A stretch of 64,000 nt of DNA from Sialis fuliginosa (lineage: Eukaryota > Arthropoda > Insecta > Megaloptera > Sialidae). A program made the position numbers and the translations under genes. Below the pieces are notes generated by a model. It saw only the letters and a list, made by a program, of their open reading frames with translations, ran no database searches and was not told the DNA's origin. Of this stretch, positions 1 through 10,667 are shown piece after piece. Where the stretch lies: positions 1,860,001 through 1,924,000 of the forward strand of contig OY540814.1 of the NCBI GenBank assembly GCA_961205875.1, read 5' to 3'. Position 1 is the first letter of the stretch. Every line of letters starts with the position of its first letter.

Positions 1-260
1 ATTATATAGTTAACTTTTAATATTTTATAAATAAATCCTTACATTCCTTACATGTTAAGTACTCGTTTTCATTTAGATCGAAAAGAAAATATTTTTAAAA
101 AATTAATTAATAGAAGAATATATAAATTGATCTTATTGTAAATAATTATTTACTTGAAAACTATTGCATTTAGTAGATGATATTAATTTTCTTTAAATGT
201 TATTTCATACTTTTTTGTGCTTTATTTTTGAAGTCGGTACAACTTTAATTTAATTTTTTT
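1..260. other. AT-rich stretch, nothing recognised
   Basis: Low-complexity AT-rich sequence. I see no reading frame, repeat copy or RNA feature here that recurs elsewhere in the window. Confidence 0.5.
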
Positions 261-415
261 TGTATGTTATGGATCTTGTCTTCTGGGTGTAAGCCGAGTC
301 AGTTTGGTCGAGAAGATCTCTGAAGATGTCCACTGTAAAATGTGCCGAAAGATTGTCCGATAATACGACCAAACCGACGCGGCTTACACCAAGAAGCCAA
401 GATCCATAACATACA
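261..415. repeat. Near-perfect 155-bp hairpin (50-bp arms)
   Basis: Positions 261-310 are the reverse complement of 366-415 with about four mismatches over 50 bp and no gaps. The arms begin TGTATGTTATGGATCTTG and are separated by a 55-nt loop. The arms are clearly more GC-rich than the surrounding DNA. A transcript from either strand would fold into a long stem. This could be a small foldback MITE or a hairpin RNA precursor. No second copy was seen in the window and no clear target duplication flanks it. Confidence 0.75.
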
Positions 416-920
416 AGATGTCAATTTGAAAACTTTTAGCCGAGATATCTCAGAAAGTAAGAAAGATATTAAAATACGGTTTGGGAAGAATAAAGGTTAC
501 CAAAAGCTGACACGTTTTATTTATTTATTTTTTATTTAAAGAACTATTAAGTACATAAGTGACGCATCTTATTATACCTAGCCTACCGCCCAAATTCCAA
601 CCATCCTAATTAAAAAAATAATGAAAACGACAAAATGATCAATGGATTGTAAAAATAAAAATAATCCTAAAAATTTCAGGGAGCTGGTAATAAACTATAA
701 TAATCTCGTTATTTTGACATGTTTGAGGTGGTAGACTAGGTGATACCCCACTTTTTTTGTCCGATAATTTTTTTTTCAATTTTGTCACCATATTATCTTA
801 GTTACAATTCATTAGTCAGAAAATTCCGCGGCTGCACGTTCGAAAAGAACCCATTTTTAAGAATTTTTGCTAGTAAAAAAGTTAGACTTGGGAACCTCCC
901 CTTTTTTGAAATCGAATAAA
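416..920. other. AT-rich stretch, nothing recognised
   Basis: No supported gene or repeat. The short open frame at 342-539 runs out of the preceding hairpin and has no protein-like features. Confidence 0.45.
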
Positions 921-1562
921 AATCTGTGAATGTTGAAAAATGAAATTATAAAAAAGCACATTACAGAAAAATAAATATATTTTCAGTTATCCTTGTAAAC
1001 TTCCAGGGAAAGTCAGGGAGAAGTCAGGGAAAGTCAGGAAATTTCATGAAAATTCTGAAAAGTCAGGGAATTTATAAGATTTTTTTGAAAGTCAGGGAAT
1101 TTACTATAAATTCTGGGAAGTCAGTGAAGAAGAAAAAAGTTCATAAATTTAGGTTGACGAGCAAAAATAAAGAGTCTTCAAATTTTTTGCACATTCTGGA
1201 GGCCCCTCAATCACTTCTTGCCCCCGAGCTTCTAGTGGTCAGGGAAAAGTCAGGGTATTTTATTTTCAAAAAACAGTGGACCCTGATTGACCCGCCTGCC
1301 ACCAAAACCGTGTATATGCTTTATCAGAGAACGCCTTTTCTTCTCCATCAAGAGTTCTGAAGTCGGTTGATTTTTAACCGACTGTGAATATTGAAAAATG
1401 AAAATATAAAAAAGCACATTACAGAAAAATAAATATATTTTCAGTTATCTTTGTAAACTTTGACCCGCCTGTCACCAAAACCGTGTATATGCTTTATCAG
1501 AGAACGCCTTTTCTACTCCAAGTCGATTAAAAATCACTCTTTACTGTGAATATTGAAAAATG
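921..1562. repeat. Partial tandem repeat, split by an inserted element
   Basis: A unit beginning TGTGAATRTTGAAAAATGAAA and containing a block from GCACATTACAG to TTTTCAGTTAT occurs at about 925-1000 and again at 1382-1455. A further partial start lies near 1543. A second block (CCGCCTGYCACCAAAACCG, then CTTTATCAGAGAACGCC) occurs at about 1290-1350 and 1465-1525. A degenerate piece recurs at 5944-6010. The first unit is interrupted by the element at 1002-1284. Confidence 0.7.
1002..1284. mobile_element. 'AGTCAGGGA' dispersed element, copy 1
   Basis: A roughly 280-bp block built of degenerate AAGTCAGGGAATTT units, ending near AAAAAACAGTGGACCCTGA. The uninterrupted sister unit at 1440-1475 reads straight across this point (TTGTAAACTTTGACCCGCC), so the block is an insertion. 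A second copy at 60832-61135 shares the same order of landmarks, including the GCACATTCTG and CTCTAGTGGTCAGG segments. The open frame at 1046-1360 is a by-product of the short repeat units. Confidence 0.65.
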
Positions 1563-1848
1563 AAATTTGAATGCCCCATTTTTAAGAATTTTCACTAGTT
1601 TAGACTCGTCAAAAAGAAGCCACTCATGAAGTATGGTAATAAATTTACAAAAGGGTCGAGGTACTTTATAATCATCTCCTTATTTGTAACAAGCAAGTAC
1701 ATAACTTGTAGAGTTTAATGATACAATATCAATTTACATCGTCATTGTAGCCAATATTGACTAATAAAATTAACACTTAATAAGCTTGTAGTAATTAAAA
1801 TCCTTCGGAGATGTATATTATACTCTCAAACACCGTACACACACCCAC
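1563..1848. other. No recognised feature
   Basis: AT-rich sequence without a matched repeat or credible reading frame. Confidence 0.4.
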
Positions 1849-1915
1849 TAAAGGTGGCTATACACGTAACTGCAAACTTGACAAGTATAAGTACTCCAAC
1901 AAACTATCGTTTCAC

Positions 1916-1990
1916 TCCCCCTCCCCCCCCTAGCGACGGCCTTTTTATAACATTTGCTACAAACCCCGCGCTTGCTTAATCCGGCACTGC
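1916..1990 (-). mobile_element. hAT terminal fragment
   Basis: Read on the minus strand from 1990, the sequence begins CAGTGCCGGATTAAGCAAG and continues GTAGCAAATGTTATAAAAAG. This closely matches the left end of the hAT element at 59680 (CAGTGCCAGATTAAGCCAG). Only this end is present, inside the TA-flanked element at 1851-4045. The short open frame at 1848-2072 covers it and is not a gene. Confidence 0.6.
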
Positions 1991-2277
1991 AAGCGGGGCT
2001 TGCTAAGCTTGCATGATTTAAATTTAATCCATCTTCAGTCGGCTTGTACAATAGGCATGATGCCAATAACAAAGTATTATTATTTTAAATAATGAAATAA
2101 GTTAAAAAGATTCTATAAAATGTATTTATTTTTATATTAAAAGCGAGATTAATATGATTTTTTTTAAATAAAAACGCAAAATACAGCAATCCACCATGTT
2201 TCATAAAACACCAGACAGAGTAGATGATGTCACGGCTAAGTAAACGTAATTTTTGTTTCACTAATATCTGTACTGTT

Positions 2278-3674
2278 TAGGGGTGTACCGGAACTGAAAT
2301 TTTGAGTTCCGGCCGGAACCGGAATTACCGGAATTCACGAAAAAAATCCGGAACCGGAATTTTTTCAAAAAAATTCTGTTTGAAATATTAACAAATAAAG
2401 AATATAAATAAAAATGTTTTATACATAGATTACGTTTTATATCAATACAATTAATTATTTTAAATAGTATAGGAATGAGGTACGTTACATTCTACAAAAT
2501 TGTTGTTTCTAATAAAATGTTTATCATACGATCTTTTCGATTATAAATTATAAAAGGATAAAATCGAAGGTGGTAAATCAGATATTTAGAAATAATTAAA
2601 TGTATCTAAAATGTTACCCATAAATGTGGAACAACTATAAATATTTATTTAAAAAATATTTATTTATAAAAAAGATCAATAATTAAATATCATTTTTATT
2701 ACATATCTTGTATTACTAAAAATTTATTTTATGATGGTTAATTAATGTAATAAATGTTTTTGTGTTATGAAGTTTTTATTTCCATTAAAAATAAAATATA
2801 AAATTATATAAATGTTTTTTTTTTTTTACAAAAATACTATTATTTGAGATTCTCATATACCCGGTCTCACTGCTCAAACTTATTTCTGTTCCATATCTAA
2901 GTGTTCCTTAGTCTTAAGTTGAACTTAAATTTTACGTCGATCTCACAGGTCTACCTTATCATATAGTTAGCCAAGTGTCATTTAAATAACAAAATTCTGG
3001 AGAATTTTGATTTTTAGTGTACAAGTTTATAATTTGTTTGAATCCAAGGTAATTAAACCTCAGTTTATATCAATATAATTAATTTTGGATATAAATTGTG
3101 CATTTGATCATCCAAAAAATATTCAGTAATACACAGAAATGTCACAAGCGATAAAAGAGAGGAGCAAGTTATACGCAAAAAGAGCAATTATTAATACCTA
3201 TATTAAATATATGAAATTTCAAAGTATTATAATTTTTTTTTATATTAGTTTTAAAAAATACTACTAACATATATAAATATTCGAGTATTTTTCAAACGAG
3301 TTATCAAAGCATACACTGGAGGTTTTGTTAAACGAAACAGTTTTAAAAAGGTTAATTTTGATTTGAAAATGGTTATATCTATAATAAACTTGGCTTGAAA
3401 TGCCATAAACTATTATACCTATGATATCTGCATCATTGCCATCAACAATTTTATCAAAAATGTTTACAATATTCATTTTTGTGTACAGTTTTCAGGTTAA
3501 GTGGAACTAAAGTATCACTTTAACTAGGACTTAAATTTAGATAATACTTAAGGACTTAAGGAACACAATAGTAGAATGTAGAAATAAAATTAAAAATTCC
3601 GGCGGGGTCCGGCCGGAATTTTCCAGTTCCGGAATAAAATCGTTAATTCCGGCCGGAATTCTGGTACATCCCTA
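2278..3674. mobile_element. hAT element, non-autonomous, perfect 8-bp target duplication
   Basis: The ends are TAGGGGTGTACC and the complement of TAGGGATGTACC, followed inwards on both sides by several TTCCGGCCGGAA-type motifs. The 8-bp direct repeat GTACTGTT flanks the element exactly (2270-2277 and 3675-3682), which is diagnostic of hAT transposition. A second, looser inverted match (TTCCTTAGTCTTAAGTTGAAC and its complement) lies further in. The AT-rich 1.4-kb interior has no recognisable hAT transposase; the 70-residue frame at 3264-3476 shows no known motif. Confidence 0.85.
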
Positions 3675-4046
3675 GTACTGTTTATAAATTATTTTGTGGT
3701 TTTAAATTATCAATTTGCTCAATTTTGTGTTACCAAAAGTAAAATCAAGAAACATTAACGATGGAACAAGGATTTATTATAGTTGACAAGGAGTGTTTAC
3801 ATAGGCGTGACGTAAAAAATGCGCCATGACACCTGCGAGCGTTTTGGCGTCAAACCTTTATTTTCTGCAGAAATAAGCATTTTTTTTTGGAAATAAGAGA
3901 CACGTAAGATCATCATAAAATAGTTTTTAAAAATTAGGCATCATGCATATTAAAATTATTGCGCAAAATTATCCTACATACTGCTTGTACAAAAATATGG
4001 ATCATGCATGCTTGTCAAGTTTTCAGTTACGTGTGTGGCCACCTTT

Positions 4047-4066
4047 ACACACACACACACACACAC
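4047..4066. repeat. (AC)n microsatellite
   Basis: Uninterrupted dinucleotide run immediately after the right TA of the 1851-4045 element. Confidence 0.9.
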
Positions 4067-4518
4067 TTAAGTGAGTACAAAACGATTGCTGTATAACTGG
4101 TACAGCGACACTATGTTCGTAAAATTTATTACCAACTTAATGAAAATTAATTCGCGAAATAATTTCACGGTGGTTCGCAATTAAATTACGCCATCATATA
4201 AGTGTGAAGTGAGATGCGCGTGAGCAGTAATAACATTAGAGCTTGTTTACGGTGGAACTGTTAAGTGTTGGTTGTTAATTATAAAGGCGGTGGCATCGAA
4301 ACACGTGCATTAATTATATGGTCGCGTTTATCAACAACCAGCCTACTGTGTTGTTGTGATTTAGTTATTATTATTATTGCCGTGATGCTTCTTTTAAGTA
4401 GTTTCACAAAGTTATATGTGGTTTGTTTGTTATTCTTAGAGATTAGGTCGATTGCATATTTACTGTCGGATGTATATTTTTGTTGTGTGTGGTCTGAAAC
4501 TCTGGATATAATATATTA
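4067..4518. other. Single-copy-looking sequence, no gene supported
   Basis: Mixed-composition sequence with no repeat match in the window. The 139-residue frame starting at 4265 is hydrophobic and Leu/Phe/Ile-rich, as expected from T-rich DNA. It runs into the family A element at 4521 and matches no family I know, so I do not call it a gene. Confidence 0.4.
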
Positions 4519-4520
4519 TA

Positions 4521-5397
4521 AGGTACTGGCACCAGAAGTTATTTTAAGAAAATTTTACAACTACACATTTTCCTTTTTTTTTTACTTTGTACTTATAATT
4601 TTTCAACTGGATGATTTTTTTGTAGTTTATTTATGTTTCAATTGTAATGACCTTTTTTTACTTTCTAACTGTATTTATCTATAATATCTTCTTTGTTGTA
4701 TATATGTATATTCTAATTGCAATGACCTTTTTTTGTTTTCTGCTTGTACTTTTTCAACCAGATGTATCTTTTTTGTGGTAGGTATATTTTTGTTTTATTG
4801 ATTGTAATGACATTTTTTTTGCTCCACATTTATCATTTTCAAGTACACAAATTGACTTTTGAAACTGTAGAAACAAGCTACACTAAAATAACCCTTGACT
4901 GGCACCAGTTATGGCCGTTATAAGAGCAAGGTTTACTGTTTTTGTGATTGACAGAATTATTTTTTGTAATTCTCATGAACTCATGTTACTAATAAAACAA
5001 CTAACTCTTTATTTAATCAAATTATAGTCTTTTATTTTGTTTATGTTTTTTTTCCAGTAATGGATAAAGTATAACCAGTAATGTGCACGCAGTGATGGAC
5101 ACTTGCTAATGATTACAAAATGATAAGTACTACGACACAAAAGATATAAAAGAAAAAATCGTCAATTTTGAAACAAAATAAAGCAGTTGCTATGATAATA
5201 TAATAATAAATAAATAAATTATACTAATAATTAGTTTAAATATCCACCATTTTGACACCTATGTGAGACAGTTAAATGTATATAGATTAATATTCAGAAA
5301 TGGTAGTAATGAAATATCAACAAATATTTCTAATTCAGTACATTTCATTTAAAAATAGCCATTATTGGGGTCATATCCAAGACTGGTGCCAGTACCT
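4521..5397 (+). mobile_element. Family A transposon, most complete copy
   Basis: TIRs AAGGTACTGGCACCAG (left) and the complement of AAGGTACTGGCACCAG (right, reading CTGGTGCCAGTACCTT), flanked by TA (4519-4520 and 5398-5399), so Tc1/mariner-like. A second internal GGCACCAGTTATGGCCG sits at 4891, which suggests a duplicated left end. The body holds landmarks shared by all copies: TCCAGTAATGGATAAAGT, CAGTGATGGACACTTGCTAA and ATCCACCATTTTGACACC. There is no transposase. Other copies or fragments lie near 21.7, 27.1, 33.7, 37.8, 40.3, 41.5, 44.4 and 50.4 kb. Confidence 0.8.
4636..4820. repeat. Degenerate tandem motif TTGTAATGACCTTTTTTT
   Basis: Near-identical 16-18-bp T-rich blocks recur at about 4640, 4718 and 4802, roughly 80 bp apart. 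The complementary motif (AAAAGGTCATTGCA) occurs twice near 35593-35655. It is an old repeat inside the left part of family A copy 1. Confidence 0.5.
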
Positions 5398-5433
5398 TAT
5401 TAAACTGTTATATTGGTGTTAAAACGAATTTAA

Positions 5434-5594
5434 CAAAATAAGTACAAATTCGACATAGCAAAATCATAAAGAGCTGTCAGAATCATATAACATATTGCCA
5501 AATTAAGAATAATAAAAATGATACTTCTCGAATAGACCAAATTGTCTGTGACAGCATTATTATGATTTTGCAATGTCGAATTTGTACTTATTTG
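5434..5594. mobile_element. Short palindromic MITE
   Basis: The arm CAAATAAGTACAAATTCGAC with its continuation (about 45 bp) at the left is repeated as its reverse complement at 5549-5594, with about 70 bp of loop. No coding capacity. Target duplication not clear. Confidence 0.65.
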
Positions 5595-5705
5595 ATTGTG
5601 TGTCTTGTTAAAATATCAAAAAATACGAAAATAAGAATAAATAAAGGAATTTTTTGTAATTAATATTCTATTAAAAATTTATGACATTTGAATAGATCCC
5701 TCAGG

Positions 5706-5795
5706 TGACGTCAATTCCCGCGCCAACACTGATTGGTCGAGGAATTGTTGAAACTACCTTGTCTTTATATACCTTGGGTTTTTACATCGCAGTCT
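5706..5795 (+). promoter_or_regulatory. Pol II promoter-like cluster (CRE, E2F-like, inverted CCAAT, TATA)
   Basis: Within 70 bp lie a perfect CRE palindrome TGACGTCA (5706-5713), an E2F-like TTCCCGCGCC (5715-5724), an inverted CCAAT box in GATTGGTCG (from 5731) and a TATA-like TTTATATACC (5764-5773). A GCAGTC initiator-like hexamer follows at about 5790, a normal distance after the TATA. The segment is GC-richer than its surroundings. Downstream I see only a five-codon ATG frame at 5818, so the target gene, if any, is unknown. The arrangement could be chance or belong to a lost element. Confidence 0.4.
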
Positions 5796-6332
5796 TGTAA
5801 CATTCCAAATTGAAAAATGACTATTATTTTGTAAATTCTTTGTAAATTTTAAGTTATAGACGGAAAACATGTGTGATGCAAATGTGCAGTGTAGGGTTAA
5901 TAAATTAAAATTAAAGTTAAAAAGTAAAATTTAAGTTTTACCTACCTTGTAAACTTTGACCCGTCTGCCAGCAATGCTTTATCAGAGAACGGTCTTTCTA
6001 CCCCATCAAGAATTACCCTTATTAGACTTAATGCAAGTGCAGCAAGTACAAAGCTGTGCTAATGTGTAATGTAGAACACAGCACTTGGATGCGGTGAATC
6101 GCTCAGATTGCCGACGACCTCAAACACACACAGAGAAACTGTTTTCACCGGTATATCTGTTGTTCTGATGGATATTGAACACTATTCTACACTCTCTACT
6201 ATATATCAGATTACATAAATGGCATTAAATGTGGTTCAACAGTGCACATGTATACTAACTAGATTTGCATACCTCGAATCTGTACTATACATTATAATTG
6301 CGAATATTTAATAATCCGATGCGAGGTAAAAG
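5796..6332. other. No gene; one fragment of the 0.9-1.5 kb tandem repeat
   Basis: Positions about 5944-6010 match the block seen at 1455-1525 (CTTGTAAACTTTGACCCG ... TTTATCAGAGAACG). The rest, including a GC-richer patch around 6080-6160, matches nothing else here. Confidence 0.5.
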
Positions 6333-6366
6333 CAGGGGCGTGGCTAGCGATATAGTAGGTGTATTA

Positions 6367-7486
6367 GGGTGCTTTTTTTTTGCGACTATTTTTTTTTTTT
6401 CACTCCCACCTCAAAATTTTCTTGGAAATACCTCAAAAAAAATTCCCTGAAAATTTGAGCCCTTAATATTAATATTAAGTACTCGCTTTCAGCGTTTAAA
6501 GATTTCCCATTGAAAATACACGTAAACTTGAACTTTTTTTTTTTACTTTTTATAGCTCAGAGGCATTTTATCCTATTTGAACGTTTAAAAAACCAAATTA
6601 CGCAGAATTAAATGTTCTATAAAAGTATTTATTGCAACGAAACTGTAACTTACAAGGGTGAGACAGTACAGGTGATTAAAGTCAAATTTTTCATGAATTT
6701 CTTGTTTTTTCATTGTTATTTCATAAATGGCTGAAAATACAGAAAAAGTTTAAATAAAAAAGTTGTAGCAAATTCAATTTTCTTCAAAAAAGATCCTGAG
6801 CATCAAATCTCTATTATTGATATTTTTCAAGATAATAAGCTTTTTGTTTTTTATGATTTACGATTTTCATGAACATAAAGAACATCTATTTGAGGTTATT
6901 TACCTCTTCTTTTCTTCTTGACTTTGAAAATGTAGATAATAACTTTAAAAAAAAATTGTTTTTAATAATTAGAGTCGCGAATTCATGAAAATCGTAAATC
7001 ATAAAAAACAAAAAGCTTATTATCTTGAAAAATATCAATAATAGAGATTTGATACTCAGGATCTTTTTTGAAGAAAATTTAATTTGCTACAACTTTTTTT
7101 TTTTAATTTTTTCTGTATTTTCAGCCATTTATGAAATAACAATGAAAAAACAAGAAATTCATGAAAAATTTGACTTTAATCACCTGTACTGTCTCACCCT
7201 TGTAAGTTACAGTTTCGTTGCAATAAATACTTTTATAGAACATTTAATTCTGCGTAATTTGGTTTTTTAAACGTTCAAATAGGATAAAATGCCTCTGAGC
7301 TATAAAAAGTAAAAAAAAAAAAGTTCAAGTTTACGTGTATTTTCAATGGGAAATCTTTAAACGCTGAAAGCGAGTACTTAATATTAATATTAAGGGCTCA
7401 AATTTTCAGGGAATTTTTTTTGAGGTATTTCCAAGAAAATTTTGAGGTGGGAGTGAAAAAAAAAAATAGTCGCAAAAAAAACACCT
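6367..7486. mobile_element. 1.1-kb palindromic foldback element
   Basis: Arms 6367-6873 and 6982-7486 are reverse complements over about 500 bp with few differences, around a 108-bp centre. TA dinucleotides sit just outside both ends (6365-6366 and 7487-7488), so it resembles a Tc1/mariner-type foldback MITE with a T/A-rich outer tip (GGTGCTTTTTTTTTGCGAC). The 81-residue frame at 7025-7270 is simply one arm read through. Confidence 0.8.
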
Positions 7487-7529
7487 TAAGGTGTATGCAT
7501 AAACAAAATATCGTAAAAAAAATAAGGTA

Positions 7530-8474
7530 GGGTCAACTGGGGTAAAAGTGAAACGAAATACAAATCTTTCACGTTTTTCTACAGTTAACGATACAAATTC
7601 ATACTTTAATTTTTTATACTAGATGCACTTATGAATAACCATTTTAAATACTTCGTTATTTGAATTGTACGATACAACGCGGACTTTAAAAATGAAAAAG
7701 TGTGTTTCATTTTTAACCTCTAATTTGGGAAAAAGTGAAACAGGCCTCTAACTTCCATAGAATGCGTTACATTGATATTTACTGGGTAAAAATTAAACAA
7801 GCTGTTAAAACTGCATAGGAAAAATGTGTCGCACCTTGCTAGGTTATGTACTCAGCATGCTAAGAAATATATTAAAAGTTTATGGGAATCACAAAAAAAC
7901 TCAGAATGTATGGTCGAGCGGGATAAATATGAAACATCAAAAAATGGGGTAAAAGTGAAACAAACTTGCAACTAAAAAACTAATTTGTTTATAATAGAAT
8001 TATAAAAACTTACATCATCATTAAAGGTTTGTTAAAGCGACCTGAAAATATGAATCGCTTAATAAGTGATGTGTCACTCCTCCCTTTGTCAATGTCTGTA
8101 AGTCGATGTCAAAACGTGTCAATTAAATTTTAATTCTTTGCACATAACTTTCTGTATAGCTCAGATATTTATTAAAGTTACAATTTCACATTGATATGCC
8201 ACAAAAAAGATAAATAAAAGTTGCCAAAATAGATTTTCTTTTAATTTTTCCATTAGGGGCCTGTTTCACTTTTTCCCAAATTAGAGGTTAAAAATGAAAC
8301 ACACTTTTTTGATTTTTAAAGTCCGTTTTGTATAGTACAGTTCAAATGACGTAAGTATTTAAAATCGTTATTCATAAGCGCATCTAGTAGAAAAATAAAG
8401 TATGAATTTGTATCGTTAACTATCAAAAAAGATGAAAGATTTGTATTTTGTTTCACTTTTATCCCAGTTGATCC
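7530..8474. mobile_element. Mariner-like MITE, family M
   Basis: TIR of about 200 bp starting GGGTCAACTGGGGTAAAAG (left) and ending in its complement (CTTTTATCCCAGTTGATCC), with TA duplications at 7528-7529 and 8475-8476. GGGGTAAAAGTGAAAC recurs internally near 7945. A diverged inverse copy of the interior lies at 35142-35565. Confidence 0.8.
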
Positions 8475-9224
8475 TACATAATAAATAATATATTGTGTTT
8501 GTTATTTTCAAATATAATTTTTATGCGAATTTGTTTGTTTATTTTCCGAAAAAGGGCTAGCTACGCCACTGGTTAATAGTAATATGTATGTAGGTGAAAT
8601 ATGTATGTTCAGTAGCGTAAACAACGGAAGCGTGGCTGAGGGTACAAGCTGTAGGATTAGTCAACGTTGTAAAGGGTTTATCAAAAAGGTCAGTATTAAT
8701 TATGAAAAAATTCAAAGAAAAATATGCATAATTTAAATCTGTTATAATTTAAAAGGGTCAAGTTACAATACTCGTTCAATGTATGATATCTAAATTTAGT
8801 GAGCCAATGAAAATTATTATATACAGGGTGTCCCATGGGAAGGTGTTGAAACTCACAAGCTGTCATTTTCAAATGGATGCAGTTATTGAAAAAATGCGTT
8901 GAAAAGAGGAGTCTGCAATTTTATTCGGGCTAGTACGTGCGCGTCAAAATGAATAATCTGAATTTTACTCTCGAAAGGTGCTTCTTTTCGAGAGGAAAAG
9001 TGTATGGCAGTACTTGTAGGGAGTATCATATTAAATACGGAAAACATAAAGTTAAGAATGAAACCACACTAAAAAGGTTCTTATTATTTATTTAAACTAA
9101 TTATGCGTTACGTTACTTCATTTTTAAGTAATAAATCATAATTATCGATAATTTTAGCATATTTTTCATAAATAAAGTAAATTAATGCACCATTAAAAAC
9201 TGCAAACTTTTTTCTTTTCAACGC

Positions 9225-9680
9225 TATTTTTGCTTCCTCGCAATATCGAAGATACGAGAAGCATTGTGATCGTTTCAGATTGAGACAAAAAAAAAATGTT
9301 CTCCGATTTCAAAATTTTAAATTGATCTATCCGTTTCACGTCAAGACAAACATTTTGCGTTCCGTGTCTATCTGTCTGTCCATATGTCCGTGTGTCCGTC
9401 CGTCCGTCTGTTCCATGAATCCTTGTCACACGCATAACTCATGAACCACTGAACCGATATTATTGAACTTTGGTCGGATGGTTGGGTCTGGTTTGAGGAC
9501 GGTCCCATTTCAAAATCATCAAAATCGTGTTTAAGGGGGAGGAGTGACATTCCAAAATATTTATTTTTTCAAGATATCTCAAGAACGACACATTTTACGT
9601 GAAATATTTATAGAATCTTTTTTGTAGAGCATTAAATTTTCTATAATATAAATCTACAACGTTTGTTGAAAAATATTTCC
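9225..9680 (-). repeat. Dispersed repeat F, copy 1
   Basis: Bounded on the left by the hairpin-forming GCTTCCTCGCAATATCGAAG...CGAGAAGC. It contains a GTCTGTCCGTC-type simple tract, then GAATCCTTGTCACACGCATA, ATGAACCACTGAACCGATAT and TTTCAAGATATCTCAAGAAC. Other copies: 26045-26415, 34838-35130, 55670-56030 and 63593-64000. The open frames at 9193-9435 and 9368-9550 (Thr/Asp/Gly/Arg-rich) are translations of the simple tract. Confidence 0.75.
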
Positions 9681-9684
9681 TTAC

Positions 9685-9945
9685 AAAGATTTATCTAAAT
9701 TTATTCTAAATTGATATTTGCTTGGGTATATTAAAATATGTCATTTTAACGTTTTAAATGTCATTTTGACATTTGCATAAATGTAGATTTGAAATTGTAA
9801 AATTGTATAAAAATTAAATGGTTAACCAATTCCAGGCAATTTATATAAACACTATCGGTTTTTATTTAAATTGTTGAATAATTAACTACTTTTGGTGAAT
9901 TTAGCACGAGGAAGCACTGTGTATTTACTTGGCAGATGTTTTTTT
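9685..9945 (+). repeat. Dispersed repeat G, copy 1
   Basis: Matches 20680-21055 from TTCTAAATTGATATTTGCTTG through AAATTAAATGGTTAACCAAT to TTTAGCACGAGGAAGCACTG. The terminal GTGCTTCCTCGTGC-type end recurs alone at 51866-51905. Confidence 0.7.
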
Positions 9946-10011
9946 TCAATAACAGCATTGGTTTGAAAATGACAGCTTATTAGTTTCAACACCTTCCCAT
10001 AGGACACCCTG

Positions 10012-10667
10012 TACTTCTCTTATCCTTTTAATATGGCGAAGAAACAAAATAATTTTTGAATGTATTAAAAATAAAAAGGTTCGGTTCGGGTTAGTTAACC
10101 TTAAATATTTTTTTTCAATTTTGTTTATAATTAATATAAATTATACAAATTAAAATTATTTAAAATTTTCCAGGTAATTTTAAAGAGGAGGTATACATAA
10201 TTTATTGAGCTAATCAACATCCAGGATTACTGTTAAAATTCAAGCTGTAACTGTAAACAAAATGTTTGATTGGAGATTATGCGACAATCTGTAAATGTAT
10301 AACGTTTGTATTGTTCATTTACATAGCTCCATTGTCGACAAGCGTTTTCAGTTCTCAGAGTAGATGTTTACAATTGTAACCTGTTTGCATGAATGGTTTG
10401 ACAGTGCACATATGTGTGCTTTATGTTCTATATATGGGGCATAAGATGGCGAGAGTAATTGATATTGATTAGACAATAATTATTGTTGATAATTAGCTAA
10501 TTATTTTCACTTGTTTGGTTCCATTTAAATTAATTAAACTGGGTGTTTATTTTTTTTTATTTCTTCGGTCCCATTGGCTTATGTTTTAGCTTTGGATCAA
10601 AAGTTAATTGTCCCAAAATTTCAGACTTGTAGAACAAAACTTTTTCCCATTTGATTAACATGGGAAA
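10012..10667. other. Single-copy-looking sequence
   Basis: No supported gene. Includes a moderately complex segment at 10170-10480 with no match elsewhere in the window. The 10557-10799 minus frame overlaps the inverted repeat at 10668-10795. Confidence 0.4.

Larger units (their letters stand above)
1851..4045. mobile_element. TA-flanked DNA transposon, non-autonomous, with nested insertions
   Basis: The left end AAGGTGGCTATACACGTAAC matches the reverse complement of the right end (AAGGTGGCCACACACGTAAC), and the match extends about 35 bp to ACTTGACAAG. Both ends are flanked by TA (1849-1850 and 4046-4047), the target duplication of the Tc1/mariner superfamily. The interior is largely made of later insertions: a hAT-end fragment near 1916-1990 and a complete hAT element at 2278-3674. 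No transposase was recognised. Confidence 0.75.
6333..8571. mobile_element. Composite hAT-like element carrying two other transposons
   Basis: Ends CAGGGGCGTGGCTAGC (6333) and GCTAGCTACGCCACTG (ending 8571) are imperfect inverted repeats of the widespread hAT type CAGTGGCGTAGC. The flanking octamers GGTAAAAG and GTTAATAG agree at six of eight positions, consistent with an old 8-bp duplication. The inside is almost fully accounted for by a long palindrome (6367-7486) and a mariner-like MITE (7530-8474). No hAT transposase remains. Confidence 0.65.
8824..10011. mobile_element. Mariner-like MITE (CAGGGTGTCCCATGGGAAGG) split by repeats F and G
   Basis: The left end CAGGGTGTCCCATGGGAAGG and the right end (CCTTCCCATAGGACACCCTG) are inverted repeats extending past GTGTTGAAAC, with TA at 8822-8823 and 10012-10013. 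Subterminal AGCTGTCATTTTCAAA is also inverted. Dispersed repeats F (9225-9680) and G (9685-9945) fill most of the interior. Confidence 0.8.

Noticed and set aside
1046-1360. 104-residue Lys/Ser/Gly/Phe-rich frame
   Set aside because: It is the translated AGTCAGGGA short-unit element; the same pattern recurs at 60.9 kb with stops.
4265-4684. Longest open frame in the window (139 residues)
   Set aside because: Composition-driven (Leu/Phe/Ile/Cys from T-rich DNA), no motif, and its second half lies inside the family A transposon.
9193-9550. Arg/Thr/Asp/Gly-rich frames (also at 34934 and 55722)
   Set aside because: Read-through of the GACGGACGGACAGACAG tract of repeat F.
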